41,615 nt of DNA from Bacteroidota bacterium (GTDB lineage Bacteria; Bacteroidota; Bacteroidia; Bacteroidales; F082). The notes under the pieces are model-generated. The model was not told the DNA's origin and made no database searches. It saw only the letters and a program-made list of their open reading frames with translations. Position 1 is the stretch's first letter. Every line of letters starts with the position of its first letter. Below, piece by piece: positions 33,676 to 41,615 of the stretch. The DNA lies in assembly GCA_016845105.1 (NCBI GenBank), contig JAERTF010000115.1:1-41615 (forward strand), read 5' to 3'. The translations under genes and the position numbers were made by a program.

Positions 33676-36438
33676 ATGAAAAAAATTAAACATATATTTT
33701 TCTCAATGCAAACCATGGGAACATTGATTTTATTGTTCGCTTTTGCCATAGGGACAGCTACTTTTATTGAAAATGACTTTGGAGCAGTCTCTGCAAAAGC
33801 AGTAGTATACAATGCTACATGGTTTAACATCTTATTATTGCTTCTTTCAGTAAATCTGGCTGGACGCATTATAATTGATAAAATGTATATCCCCAAAAAA
33901 TTTACAATTTTCCTATTTCATTTTTCATTTCTTGTAATTATAATTGGCGCTGGGATAACTCGTTTTATAAGCTATGAGGGGGTTATGCACATTCGCGAGG
34001 GTGGAACGTCAAATTCTATCATGTCGGATAAAACTTTTGTTGAGATTGAAGCAAATGATGGTAGCACCAGTAGTTCATCATTAAAAAGTGTACTAATGTC
34101 AGTTCTAACACCGGGAGCTTATGATGAGTCGTTGAAGATAAACGGTAAAAAGTTTAAGTTTAGTAGTGTTAATTATGTTCCTGTTGGTACAATTGGATTT
34201 GAGAATTTTGCTGCTGGTGGAAATATGAAGGATGCATTGGTAATTGATATTACAAGTGGTGGCAATACTAAACAGGTTGTTCTTAGAGGAGGTAAAGGTT
34301 ATACCGGAGATTATAACAATTTCGAGTTTAATGGGGTTAATTTTAGTATGGCGTATGGTGCCAAAGAAATTCTACTCCCATTCACTCTTAAACTGATAGA
34401 TTTCCAGCTTGAAAGATATCCGGGATCAAATAGCCCATCATCGTATGCTAGCGAAGTAGTACTAATCGATGATCGTAATGATGAATCATTTGATTATAGA
34501 ATTTATATGAATAATGTTCTTAACTATGGTGGTTTCAGATTCTTCCAGTCTTCTTATGATAAGGATGAGCGAGGTACTATCCTTTCAGTTGCGCATGATT
34601 CATGGGGCGCCTTTTTTACTTATTTGGGATATTTTTTAATGAGTCTTGGCATGTTTTTGTCAATCTTCAATAAAAATACACGTTTTGCTTTGTTGGGACG
34701 ATTATTAAAGTCAACTTCTGGAAAAAGTAAAACACTAAAAATTATTACAACAGTAATTGCCCTTTCATTTGCAACAGGAGCAATGGCTCAAAGTAAACAC
34801 ATAAAGGTGGCAGATTTACCTCTTATATCCAAAGATCAAGCTGAAAAGTTTGGGAGTTTAGTTGCTCAATCCCATGATGGTAGGTTTAAACCTGTTAATA
34901 CATTATCGGGTGAAATGTTAAGGAAAATATCACGTAAAAGTAAACTTGATGGTCTAAATGCCGATCAAGTTATGTTAGGTATGATGTCTGACCCTGTTAG
35001 TTGGCAACAAGTTCAGATGATTAAAGTAACTCACCCTGAAGTAAGAAAATTGATTGGTATCGAAGGGAAGTATGCATCTTATCTTGATTTTATTAACATG
35101 AGTGAAGGTACTTATAAATTAAGTAAATATGTCACAGAGGCCTATGAAAAAAAACCTGCATTACGAGGTAAGTTTGATAATGATGTACTTAAAGTAGATG
35201 AGAGATTGAATATTTGTTACATGGTGTTTAAAGGTGATTTACTACGAATCTTACCCGATCCAACTGATCCTAATCATCCCTGGTATTCTCCTGTTTCTAA
35301 GATTGTTAATGTGCCATCGGAGGATTCTATGTTTCTTACTTCAATAGTTCCTTCATATTTGGATGCTTTGGCGGTAGGTGATAATAAATTGGCCTTGCAA
35401 TTGGTAGATGGTATTTCTGACTTTCAAAATAAATATGGAGCCTCCATATTGCCTTCCAAGTCAAAAATCAAGTATGAAATTCTGTATAATAAATTGCTGA
35501 TATTTGATAACCTTAGTAAGATATATGGTTTGTTGGGCATTATTATGATAATTCTTCTTTTTGTGGAGATGTTTAGATCTTCAAAGGGGTTGAGATTTGT
35601 TATCAACTTTTTCATTGGCTTGGTTGTGGTAGGATTTATCTTTCAAACACTAGGTCTTGCAATGCGATGGTATATAAGTGGTCATGCTCCATGGAGCGAT
35701 GGTTACGAATCAATGATTTATATTGCCTGGGTTACATTACTTGCAGGCTTATTGTTTTCTTCTCGTTCTAAAATGACAATAGCTGCAACTACATTTTTGT
35801 CATCAATTATACTAATGGTAGCTCATTTAAGCTGGATGGACCCAGAAGTAACTAACTTAGTGCCAGTGCTTAAGTCGTACTGGCTAACAATACATGTTTC
35901 TGTTATTACTGCAAGTTATGGTTTCTTGGCACTTAGTACCCTTCTTGGTTTTATGAACCTACTTATGATGATATTAAAGAACAATAAAAATGCTGTTAAG
36001 ATGGATCTGAAAATTGGTGAATTAACAGCCATAAGCGAAAGGTCAATAGTGATTGGATTATACCTACTTACGATTGGAACATTCCTTGGTGGTGTATGGG
36101 CAAATGAGAGTTGGGGGCGATATTGGGGATGGGACCCCAAAGAAACATGGGCCCTTGTAAGTATATTAGTTTATTCGTTTATTGCTCACATGCATTATAT
36201 GCCTGGGCTTAAAAGCAAATTTTCATTTAATTTTGCGGCTTTGATTTCGTATGGTGTTATTCTTATGACTTATTTTGGTGTAAACTATTATTTATCAGGG
36301 CTGCATTCATATGCAAAAGGTGATCCTGTTCCTGTTCCAAATTTTGTTTATTATTCAATAGCAATAGTTGTAATAATCTCCATATGGGCGTATATTAGAG
36401 ATAATAAGTTCATTGCCAAGTCCCAAGCTAGAGTGTAG
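33676..36438 (+). CDS. fused cytochrome c biogenesis protein CcsBA
   Basis: A 920-residue membrane protein joining a ResB/CcsB half (about 1-340, with membrane segments near 15-35, 50-70, 75-95 and 315-335) to a CcsA half (about 620-910). Between lies a periplasmic stretch beginning with HIKVADLPLISKDQAE. The CcsA tryptophan-rich haem motif WGRYWGWDPKETW (about 812-824) and conserved histidines in membrane segments are visible. The fusion exports haem and attaches it to CxxCH proteins outside the cytoplasm, such as the di-haem peroxidase at 27.7 kb. Confidence 0.92.
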   Translation: MKKIKHIFFSMQTMGTLILLFAFAIGTATFIENDFGAVSAKAVVYNATWFNILLLLLSVNLAGRIIIDKMYIPKKFTIFLFHFSFLVIIIGAGITRFISYEGVMHIREGGTSNSIMSDKTFVEIEANDGSTSSSSLKSVLMSVLTPGAYDESLKINGKKFKFSSVNYVPVGTIGFENFAAGGNMKDALVIDITSGGNTKQVVLRGGKGYTGDYNNFEFNGVNFSMAYGAKEILLPFTLKLIDFQLERYPGSNSPSSYASEVVLIDDRNDESFDYRIYMNNVLNYGGFRFFQSSYDKDERGTILSVAHDSWGAFFTYLGYFLMSLGMFLSIFNKNTRFALLGRLLKSTSGKSKTLKIITTVIALSFATGAMAQSKHIKVADLPLISKDQAEKFGSLVAQSHDGRFKPVNTLSGEMLRKISRKSKLDGLNADQVMLGMMSDPVSWQQVQMIKVTHPEVRKLIGIEGKYASYLDFINMSEGTYKLSKYVTEAYEKKPALRGKFDNDVLKVDERLNICYMVFKGDLLRILPDPTDPNHPWYSPVSKIVNVPSEDSMFLTSIVPSYLDALAVGDNKLALQLVDGISDFQNKYGASILPSKSKIKYEILYNKLLIFDNLSKIYGLLGIIMIILLFVEMFRSSKGLRFVINFFIGLVVVGFIFQTLGLAMRWYISGHAPWSDGYESMIYIAWVTLLAGLLFSSRSKMTIAATTFLSSIILMVAHLSWMDPEVTNLVPVLKSYWLTIHVSVITASYGFLALSTLLGFMNLLMMILKNNKNAVKMDLKIGELTAISERSIVIGLYLLTIGTFLGGVWANESWGRYWGWDPKETWALVSILVYSFIAHMHYMPGLKSKFSFNFAALISYGVILMTYFGVNYYLSGLHSYAKGDPVPVPNFVYYSIAIVVIISIWAYIRDNKFIAKSQARV

Positions 36439-36598
36439 CAGATACTATTTTTTAAACTAAATTCCATCATATTCAATTGTGGATTCTTTAAATATTGGAA
36501 TTTATCTTTGGTATTCTAAACTAGTGTTGGATAGGTAATTGTATTTCTTTATTAGAAAAGAATATTTTGATATTCACTAAACCGTTATTAATTTCTTT

Positions 36599-37183
36599 TT
36601 AAATCTGACCTCGTTCAATCATACGAACGATGTTCTCTATTTGCTTGTCATCTCCATTTGGATCATATTTCGTTTTGAGATTATAGCCCCAGATACGAGC
36701 AAATGCCTGATAAAAAAAAGCTGTGAAATTGCCTCGTAAATCTTGAACTAAATCAAAGGAAGAATCACCAGTCTCCCGATCGATTAGTTTTATTAGGATT
36801 TTACCCTGGGAAAAAGTCAACTTTTTTAGATCACCACCATACTTTTTATTAATTTCTTTTTCAGCGATTTTCATTATTTTCCTTCGTTCACGTTCGGTTT
36901 TGGCAGCAACAAGTAATTTATCGTATTTTCGTAATTGAATACCAGCCAAACGAGCCCATGGATAAACCTTTTTAACATTTTTTATTAGCCTTGTTAGTTT
37001 CCTTTTTGCCTTACGGGTATGAGGGATGCCAAAAGAATATACTTCAACTTGTTTTAAACCAATAATAGGAATTGTATCACCATCAATAACTATTGCTTTT
37101 ACCGTTATTGGTTTCACTTTCTGCGAAAAGCTTAATGTAAAACACCCAGTAACAAAAAAAAGTATGAGGACAAAATGTTTCAT
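36599..37183 (-). CDS. DUF4294 family exported protein
   Basis: A 194-residue protein with a signal peptide (1-20, ending SFSQ). The mature part is basic and helical, with VEVYSFGIPHTRKAKRKLTR, VKKVYPWARLAG and the segment LIKLIDRETGDSSFDLVQDL. It matches what I recall of DUF4294, found throughout Bacteroidota with no known function. About 86 bases separate it from clpX upstream on the same strand. Confidence 0.7.
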   Translation of the reverse strand: MKHFVLILFFVTGCFTLSFSQKVKPITVKAIVIDGDTIPIIGLKQVEVYSFGIPHTRKAKRKLTRLIKNVKKVYPWARLAGIQLRKYDKLLVAAKTERERRKIMKIAEKEINKKYGGDLKKLTFSQGKILIKLIDRETGDSSFDLVQDLRGNFTAFFYQAFARIWGYNLKTKYDPNGDDKQIENIVRMIERGQI

Positions 37184-37269
37184 TTGAGATGCAAATTACA
37201 AACATTATGCCTTAATGAACAAATAAATGGAAATAAGAAATAATAGTGAGTGATAATTGCAATTAAGTT

Positions 37270-38511
37270 TTATACGGCAGCTCTAAGTTTTGCAATACTT
37301 GCTTTACCAAATTTACTTTCTGCGTATTCTTTGGTAACATGAAGCTTTTTGGTCCGTTTTTTTGATGGTAACTCAAACATTGCGTCAACTAATATAGTTT
37401 CTATTATTGATCGCAATCCTCGTGCTCCTAATTTAAATTCAATGGATTTATCCACCACAAAGTCCAAAGCTTCGTCTTCAAAATGGAGATCAATGTCGTC
37501 CATGCCAAATAGTTTTACAAACTGTTTGGTTAAAGCATTTTTTGGTTCTGTGAGTATTCTCTTTAAAGCTGATTTATCCAAAGGTTCGAGGTAAGATAGT
37601 ACTGGCAGACGTCCTACAATTTCCGGAATTAATCCAAATTTTTTCAGATCACTTGGAGCTATATATTGTAATAGATGTTTGCGATCAATGCTTTCATCAT
37701 TAACCCCTGAAAATGAATAACCTACCACATTTGTTCTTAATCTTGAGGCTATAATCCTGTCGATACCATTAAATGCACCGCCTGCAACAAAAAGTATATT
37801 TTTAGTATTAACACTTATCATTTTCTGTTCAGGATGTTTTCTACCACCTTGGGGAGCAACATTAACAGGGGTTCCCTCCAGTAATTTAAGTAATGCTTGT
37901 TGAACACCTTCACCACTTACATCTCTAGTTATTGAAGGGTTATCGCTTTTTCTGGCAATTTTATCTATTTCATCTATAAAAATAATCCCTTTTTCAGCTG
38001 CAGCAACATTATAATCAGCAGCTTGCAATAATCGTGTAAGTATGCTTTCCACGTCTTCGCCAACATAACCAGCTTCGGTAAGTACCGTTGCATCCGCAAT
38101 TGCAAATGGAACATGTAACATCCGTGAAATAGTTTGAGCTAATAATGTTTTACCGGTTCCTGTTTCGCCAACGAGGATAATATTCGATTTTTCAATTTCC
38201 ACATCGTTCTCATCATTTGCTTGCCCTATTCTCTTGTAATGATTGTATACAGCAACGGAAAGAACTTTTTTTGCATCTTCCTGACCAATAATATATTTAT
38301 CCAAAAATGCTTTAATCTCAATGGGCTTAAGTAGTGTTGTTTGATCCTTGGGGATATCAAAAGGTTGAGATACTTCTTCCTTAAGTATCAAATTAGCTTG
38401 CTCAATACAAAAGTTACAAATTTGCGAGTCTATACCTGAAACAAGTATCGAAGTTTCAGGTTCTGGTCTACCACAAAAGGAGCAGTGTCCCTTTTCTTTT
38501 TTTTTAGCCAT
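37270..38511 (-). CDS. clpX: ATP-dependent Clp protease ATP-binding subunit ClpX
   Basis: A 413-residue AAA+ unfoldase that recognises tagged proteins, including ssrA-tagged ones, and threads them into ClpP. The N-terminal zinc-binding domain shows Cys10, Cys13, Cys32 and Cys35. Walker A is GETGTGKT (115-122), Walker B is [12 protein letters not shown], and pore-loop and sensor regions are intact. The gene follows clpP by 79 bases. smpB, encoded at 4.4 kb, supplies the tagging side of the same pathway. Confidence 0.97.
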   Translation of the reverse strand: MAKKKEKGHCSFCGRPEPETSILVSGIDSQICNFCIEQANLILKEEVSQPFDIPKDQTTLLKPIEIKAFLDKYIIGQEDAKKVLSVAVYNHYKRIGQANDENDVEIEKSNIILVGETGTGKTLLAQTISRMLHVPFAIADATVLTEAGYVGEDVESILTRLLQAADYNVAAAEKGIIFIDEIDKIARKSDNPSITRDVSGEGVQQALLKLLEGTPVNVAPQGGRKHPEQKMISVNTKNILFVAGGAFNGIDRIIASRLRTNVVGYSFSGVNDESIDRKHLLQYIAPSDLKKFGLIPEIVGRLPVLSYLEPLDKSALKRILTEPKNALTKQFVKLFGMDDIDLHFEDEALDFVVDKSIEFKLGARGLRSIIETILVDAMFELPSKKRTKKLHVTKEYAESKFGKASIAKLRAAV

Positions 38512-38590
38512 TGGATATTAAGTTTTGAGTGTAGCTTAGTTGATAGATTTTAAATAATCATCATAAAAACTAACGGCCTAACTAAGGAAA

Positions 38591-39268
38591 CTATTTTTTC
38601 TTTTTCACAAGAATTTCATCAATCATTCCATAATCAAGAGCTTCTTTTGCAGTCATCCAATAATCCCTATCAGAATCCTTCCAGATTTTCTTATATGTTT
38701 GTTTTGAATGAACTGCTAAAATCTCATAAAGCTCTTTTTTGAGTTTTTGAATCTCCCTGGCAGTAATCTCAATATCAGAAGCTTGGCCCTGTGCGCCACC
38801 CATTGGTTGGTGTATAAGAATTCGTGAGTGTGTAAGTGCTGTTCTTTTGCCACTGGTACCCGCACAAAGTATAACAGCTGCCATTGATGCAGCCATCCCG
38901 GTACAGATAGTTGCAACATCAGGATTAATGTATTGCATGGTATCATAAATACCTAGACCTGCATATACTGATCCTCCTGGCGAATTCAAATATATTTGAA
39001 TATCACGATTTGCATCATTCGACTCTAAGAATAGCAATTGTGCCTGGATAATATTTGCAACATAATCATCGATTGGCACACCAAGAAAAATTATTCTATC
39101 CATCATTAATCTTGAAAATACATCCATCTGTGCGATGTTTAATTGACGCTCTTCAATAATTGTTGGTGAAATGTAATTGCCATAGGCAGAATTATACTTA
39201 TCCAAAGAAACACTACTTATTCCTCTGTGCTTTACTGCATAATTTCTAAATTCTTTGCTACTATCCAT
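38591..39268 (-). CDS. clpP: ATP-dependent Clp protease proteolytic subunit ClpP
   Basis: A 225-residue serine protease subunit. The triad is Ser128 (GMAASMAA), His153 (ILIHQPMGG) and Asp202 ([11 protein letters not shown]). It starts 9 bases after the trigger factor stop, and an unusually good Shine-Dalgarno sequence AGGAGG overlaps that stop. An N-terminal extension of about 30 residues precedes the conserved core and may be a propeptide. Confidence 0.97.
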   Translation of the reverse strand: MDSSKEFRNYAVKHRGISSVSLDKYNSAYGNYISPTIIEERQLNIAQMDVFSRLMMDRIIFLGVPIDDYVANIIQAQLLFLESNDANRDIQIYLNSPGGSVYAGLGIYDTMQYINPDVATICTGMAASMAAVILCAGTSGKRTALTHSRILIHQPMGGAQGQASDIEITAREIQKLKKELYEILAVHSKQTYKKIWKDSDRDYWMTAKEALDYGMIDEILVKKKK

Positions 39269-39273
39269 ATTAA

Positions 39274-39279
39274 CCTCCT
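39274..39279 (-). promoter_or_regulatory. strong Shine-Dalgarno sequence for clpP
   Basis: AGGAGG on the minus strand, 5 bases before the clpP ATG and overlapping the TAG stop of tig. Bacteroidota genes generally lack such sites, and I see none as strong elsewhere in the window. It probably lets ribosomes ending tig restart on clpP. Confidence 0.75.
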
Positions 39280-40633
39280 AGTCTATTTTTTGTGCAATTT
39301 CGATAAATTTCTCGGTTGTTACGCTTTTCTTCTTGGCAGTTATAGTTTCCCTGAACAGTTTAATCAGTTTCTCATCCTGAATATCGTTTTGAATCTTACG
39401 TTTCTCTTCCTCATTACTTAGAACCTGATCAATTATACCATCAATTTGTGGTGTCATTTCTGAACTGGCTCCTCCCATAGTTTGGAAATATGCAGCAACT
39501 TTTCCTCTAACTTCTTCTTCAGTAACCTGCATAGCCTCACGATGTTCTTTTAATAGCTCCGCTTCAAGCAATTGCCATCTAAAAGTACGAGCATAACTAT
39601 CATATTGTTCGTCAATTTGCTCCTTTGTTATTTTTCCTTCGTTACTTTCAAATAACCAGCGTTTCAAAAAGTCATCGGGTAGGTTAATATCAGCAATTTT
39701 AATTAGTTCTTTGATGGTATCACCTAAAAATTGACGATCAGTATCTCGTTGGTAATGATTTTGTAAGTCAACAGTAAGATCTTTTCTAAACTCTTCTTCG
39801 GTTTTTATTTCCTTTGATGGGAAAACTTTTTTGTAAAGTTCTTCACCAAGTTCTGCGATATGAGTTCTAACAACTTTTGCAATTTCAAGTTTATAATCAG
39901 CGTTTAGCTTTTCATCTCCGGCCTCATGGCGATTAAGTAATGAAGCTACTTTAGATTCATCTTTAATTGCTTTCATTAAATTGATAATTATAGAATCACC
40001 AACTTTTTTCCCAACAAGTTTTTTCTGAATTGTTTTTAGTTTAACATCTTCATATTTCAGAAAACCATCATTTTCAACGCCACCTTCTACAACATTTCCG
40101 TCCGAATCAACTTCGATAAATTTTCCCTGTAGTGCGTCACCTTCTTCGCTTACTTCCGGATTCTCATCTTCACCGAATCTGGTTTTAACATCTTCAATTG
40201 CTTTATCGAGTTCTTTATCACTTATTTTGATGGAGTAACTTGGAACTTTGATGTCTTTGGAAAGTTTAACATCTACTTCAGGTGCAATTCCGATGTCAAA
40301 AAAGAAATCAAATTCTTTTTGTTTTGCAAAATCGATGTTGGTAGTTTTTTCGGTATTTGGGATAGGGTTTCCTATCACATTTATCTTATTATCGACGATG
40401 TATTTCTGTAGTGCTTCCGACAAAGTTTTATTAACTTCTTCAATCATAACTGCATTGCCATACATCTTTTTTATCATTCCCAAAGGAACCATTCCTGGTC
40501 TAAAACCAGGCATATTGGCTTTTTTTCTATAATCTGATAACTGTTTGTTTACAGCATCAATGTAGTCACTTTCTTGAAGATTAATCTGAATAATAGCGGT
40601 ATGTTCGCCATTGGATTCTTGTGAGATATTCAT
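39278..40633 (-). CDS. tig: trigger factor
   Basis: A 451-residue ribosome-associated chaperone. The N-terminal ribosome-binding domain has the signature region MPGFRPGMVPLGMIKKMYG (a GFRxGxxP-type loop, about residues 40-60). A PPIase-like middle region follows (about 150-240), with shortened or diverged FKBP sequence as usual in this phylum, and then a long helical C-terminal domain. It is first in the tig-clpP-clpX unit. Confidence 0.93.
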   Translation of the reverse strand: MNISQESNGEHTAIIQINLQESDYIDAVNKQLSDYRKKANMPGFRPGMVPLGMIKKMYGNAVMIEEVNKTLSEALQKYIVDNKINVIGNPIPNTEKTTNIDFAKQKEFDFFFDIGIAPEVDVKLSKDIKVPSYSIKISDKELDKAIEDVKTRFGEDENPEVSEEGDALQGKFIEVDSDGNVVEGGVENDGFLKYEDVKLKTIQKKLVGKKVGDSIIINLMKAIKDESKVASLLNRHEAGDEKLNADYKLEIAKVVRTHIAELGEELYKKVFPSKEIKTEEEFRKDLTVDLQNHYQRDTDRQFLGDTIKELIKIADINLPDDFLKRWLFESNEGKITKEQIDEQYDSYARTFRWQLLEAELLKEHREAMQVTEEEVRGKVAAYFQTMGGASSEMTPQIDGIIDQVLSNEEEKRKIQNDIQDEKLIKLFRETITAKKKSVTTEKFIEIAQKID

Positions 40634-40855
40634 TAAGTTTATTTGTTTGGTTCAAAAAACTACCGCATGAAGCAGTACTTAGGTTGAAAAATATAAAGTT
40701 ATATTGTTAACTATTCGATAATTTGAGGTTCAATTTAATAGTATAGTATCGGTTGTTTATCAGAAAAACAGGAGTTATGCATCATTGTAGGCATACAACC
40801 CATTAGTGCAAACAAAAACTATATAATATAAAATTTAAGAACTCTGTAAAATATG

Positions 40856-40937
40856 TGCGGATGAAGGGACTCGAACCCCCACGCCTCGCGGCACTAGATC
40901 CTAAGTCTAGCGCGTCTACCAATTTCGCCACATCCGC
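40856..40937 (-). tRNA. tRNA-Leu (anticodon UAG)
   Basis: The minus strand folds as an 82-base class II tRNA: acceptor GCGGATG with CATCCGC, anticodon stem CTAGA/TCTAG with loop CTTAGGA (anticodon TAG), a variable arm (TGCCGCGAGGCG) and T arm GGGGGTTCGAGTCCC. The discriminator is A; CCA is not encoded. It lies 222 bases upstream of tig on the same strand. A TATATTTG -7-like box is at 40972-40965. Confidence 0.95.
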
Positions 40938-41129
40938 AATGAACTATCCCTTAAATTCGGGCTGCAAATATACTATTTTTTTAATTTCTTATAATGTTTT
41001 TGTGATTTTTTAGAAGTTAATTCTGAAATACTTATGAATATGGTGTAAGGTGAATAATATCAGATATATATGATGACTTGCCTATGCAATATCTTGTGGC
41101 TATATATTCAACTAGGATTGATCAACCAA

Positions 41130-41615
41130 TTATATGCCCACTATTTTATTGGTCTTGTCAATGATCTTATAGTATAGTTTTTCTACTTTAGAAATAACTT
41201 CGGATTTAAAAACGCTCTTATATGTATATGACCACCCACCTGATATGCACTTATATGTATTTAACCATAACCAAGCAATTGTGGCCGATACCGGCATTGA
41301 AATAAGGTATATGAGTGTAGTATTCCAATCGGAAAAGATTAACTGAACTAGTAATGATTGCAGTAAATAAAATATGGGAAATGCAAGTAATGATATAACA
41401 AACTTAAAGGTGCTACGAAATTGTTCATCATTCATTTTGTTTGATAGCCATATTGGAATTTGGTATGGAAATATATTATTTATAAGACCAAATATGAAAA
41501 TCGGTGATAATATCAATAATGCAAATGATCTAAAAAGTAATTTAATGAAACAATTACCTTTTGTGTCAATTAACTCATCGGTAAGTCCTAAACTATTTTT
41601 TAGTTTGGTATAAGT
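41130..41615 (-). CDS. lysophospholipid acyltransferase-like protein, C-terminal part
   Basis: The frame is open from the right edge of the window to a stop at 41130, giving at least 161 residues with the N-terminus missing. The visible part has three hydrophobic segments (FALLILSPIFIFGLINNIFPY; FVISLLAFPIFYLLQSLLV; TLIYLISMPVSATIAWLWL, each read here in part) and IPIWLSNKMNDEQFRSTFKF between. This resembles the C-terminal half of PlsC-type acyltransferases of Bacteroidota, in which such segments follow the HX4D catalytic domain. The catalytic domain is outside the window, so the call is tentative. Confidence 0.5.
   Translation of the reverse strand, partial: TYTKLKNSLGLTDELIDTKGNCFIKLLFRSFALLILSPIFIFGLINNIFPYQIPIWLSNKMNDEQFRSTFKFVISLLAFPIFYLLQSLLVQLIFSDWNTTLIYLISMPVSATIAWLWLNTYKCISGGWSYTYKSVFKSEVISKVEKLYYKIIDKTNKIVGI

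Noticed and set aside
1..41615. CRISPR array, insertion sequence, prophage or integron
   Set aside because: No evenly spaced repeats, transposase or integrase ORFs, or terminal inverted repeats were seen; gene content and base composition look chromosomal throughout.

Overview
This window looks like ordinary chromosomal DNA from a low-GC member of the Bacteroidota, probably a Bacteroidia/Marinilabiliales-like marine lineage (the family is a guess). The evidence is: several promoters of the Bacteroidota type (TAnnTTTG at -7); type IX secretion (T9SS) cargo with C-terminal sorting domains; a PorT-like T9SS component next to ubiE; BACON domains; a SusC-style N-terminal domain on a TonB-dependent receptor; a fused CcsBA; and the DUF2027-Smr and DUF4294 families. 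I see no insertion sequence, prophage, CRISPR array or integron.

Layout. 1-2.6 kb: start of ribosomal protein L31 (rpmE2), a LuxC-like acyl-CoA reductase, a small outer-membrane protein and an AlbA_2/Schlafen-type protein that lacks an ATG start. 2.7-4.4 kb: pyrBI behind a leader holding a strong intrinsic terminator inside a 41-codon leader ORF. 4.4-9.0 kb: smpB (+) converging on a minus-strand unit of class-III aminotransferase, degenerate deiminase, aat and guanine deaminase. 9.2-14.4 kb: receiver-only response regulator, a small exported protein with repeated EDYIDDIP motifs, a 0.5 kb gene-poor stretch, an M23 peptidase with a T9SS tail and a large lipoprotein resembling a glycosidase. 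14.7-18.3 kb: tRNA-Glu, a conserved hypothetical, porT, ubiE and an RfaE1/HldA-type kinase. 18.4-21.5 kb: beta-propeller protein, SPFH/prohibitin protein and a methionine gamma-lyase-like enzyme. 21.8-27.7 kb: PKD/BACON T9SS protein, GT-C-like membrane protein and cytidylate-kinase-like protein. 27.7-32.4 kb: a minus-strand operon of OprC-like TonB receptor, small lipoprotein, MbnP-like protein and MbnH-like di-haem peroxidase, read here as copper handling. 32.6-36.4 kb: DUF2027-Smr protein and CcsBA. 36.6-41.6 kb: DUF4294 protein, clpX, clpP, tig, tRNA-Leu and the C-terminal part of a lysophospholipid acyltransferase-like protein.

Two things stand out. First, pyrBI has a leader strikingly like the classic enterobacterial pyrL-pyrBI attenuator: candidate promoter, short ORF with an early U run, a possible pause hairpin, and a 9-bp terminator stem followed by 14 U, all read through by the leader ORF, with no upstream gene that the terminator could serve. 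Second, the four-gene operon at 27.7-32.4 kb combines a receptor carrying both halves of the OprC copper site (CxxxM and HxM) with an MbnP/MbnH-like pair and an unassigned lipoprotein. All assignments are by reading the sequence; no database search was run.
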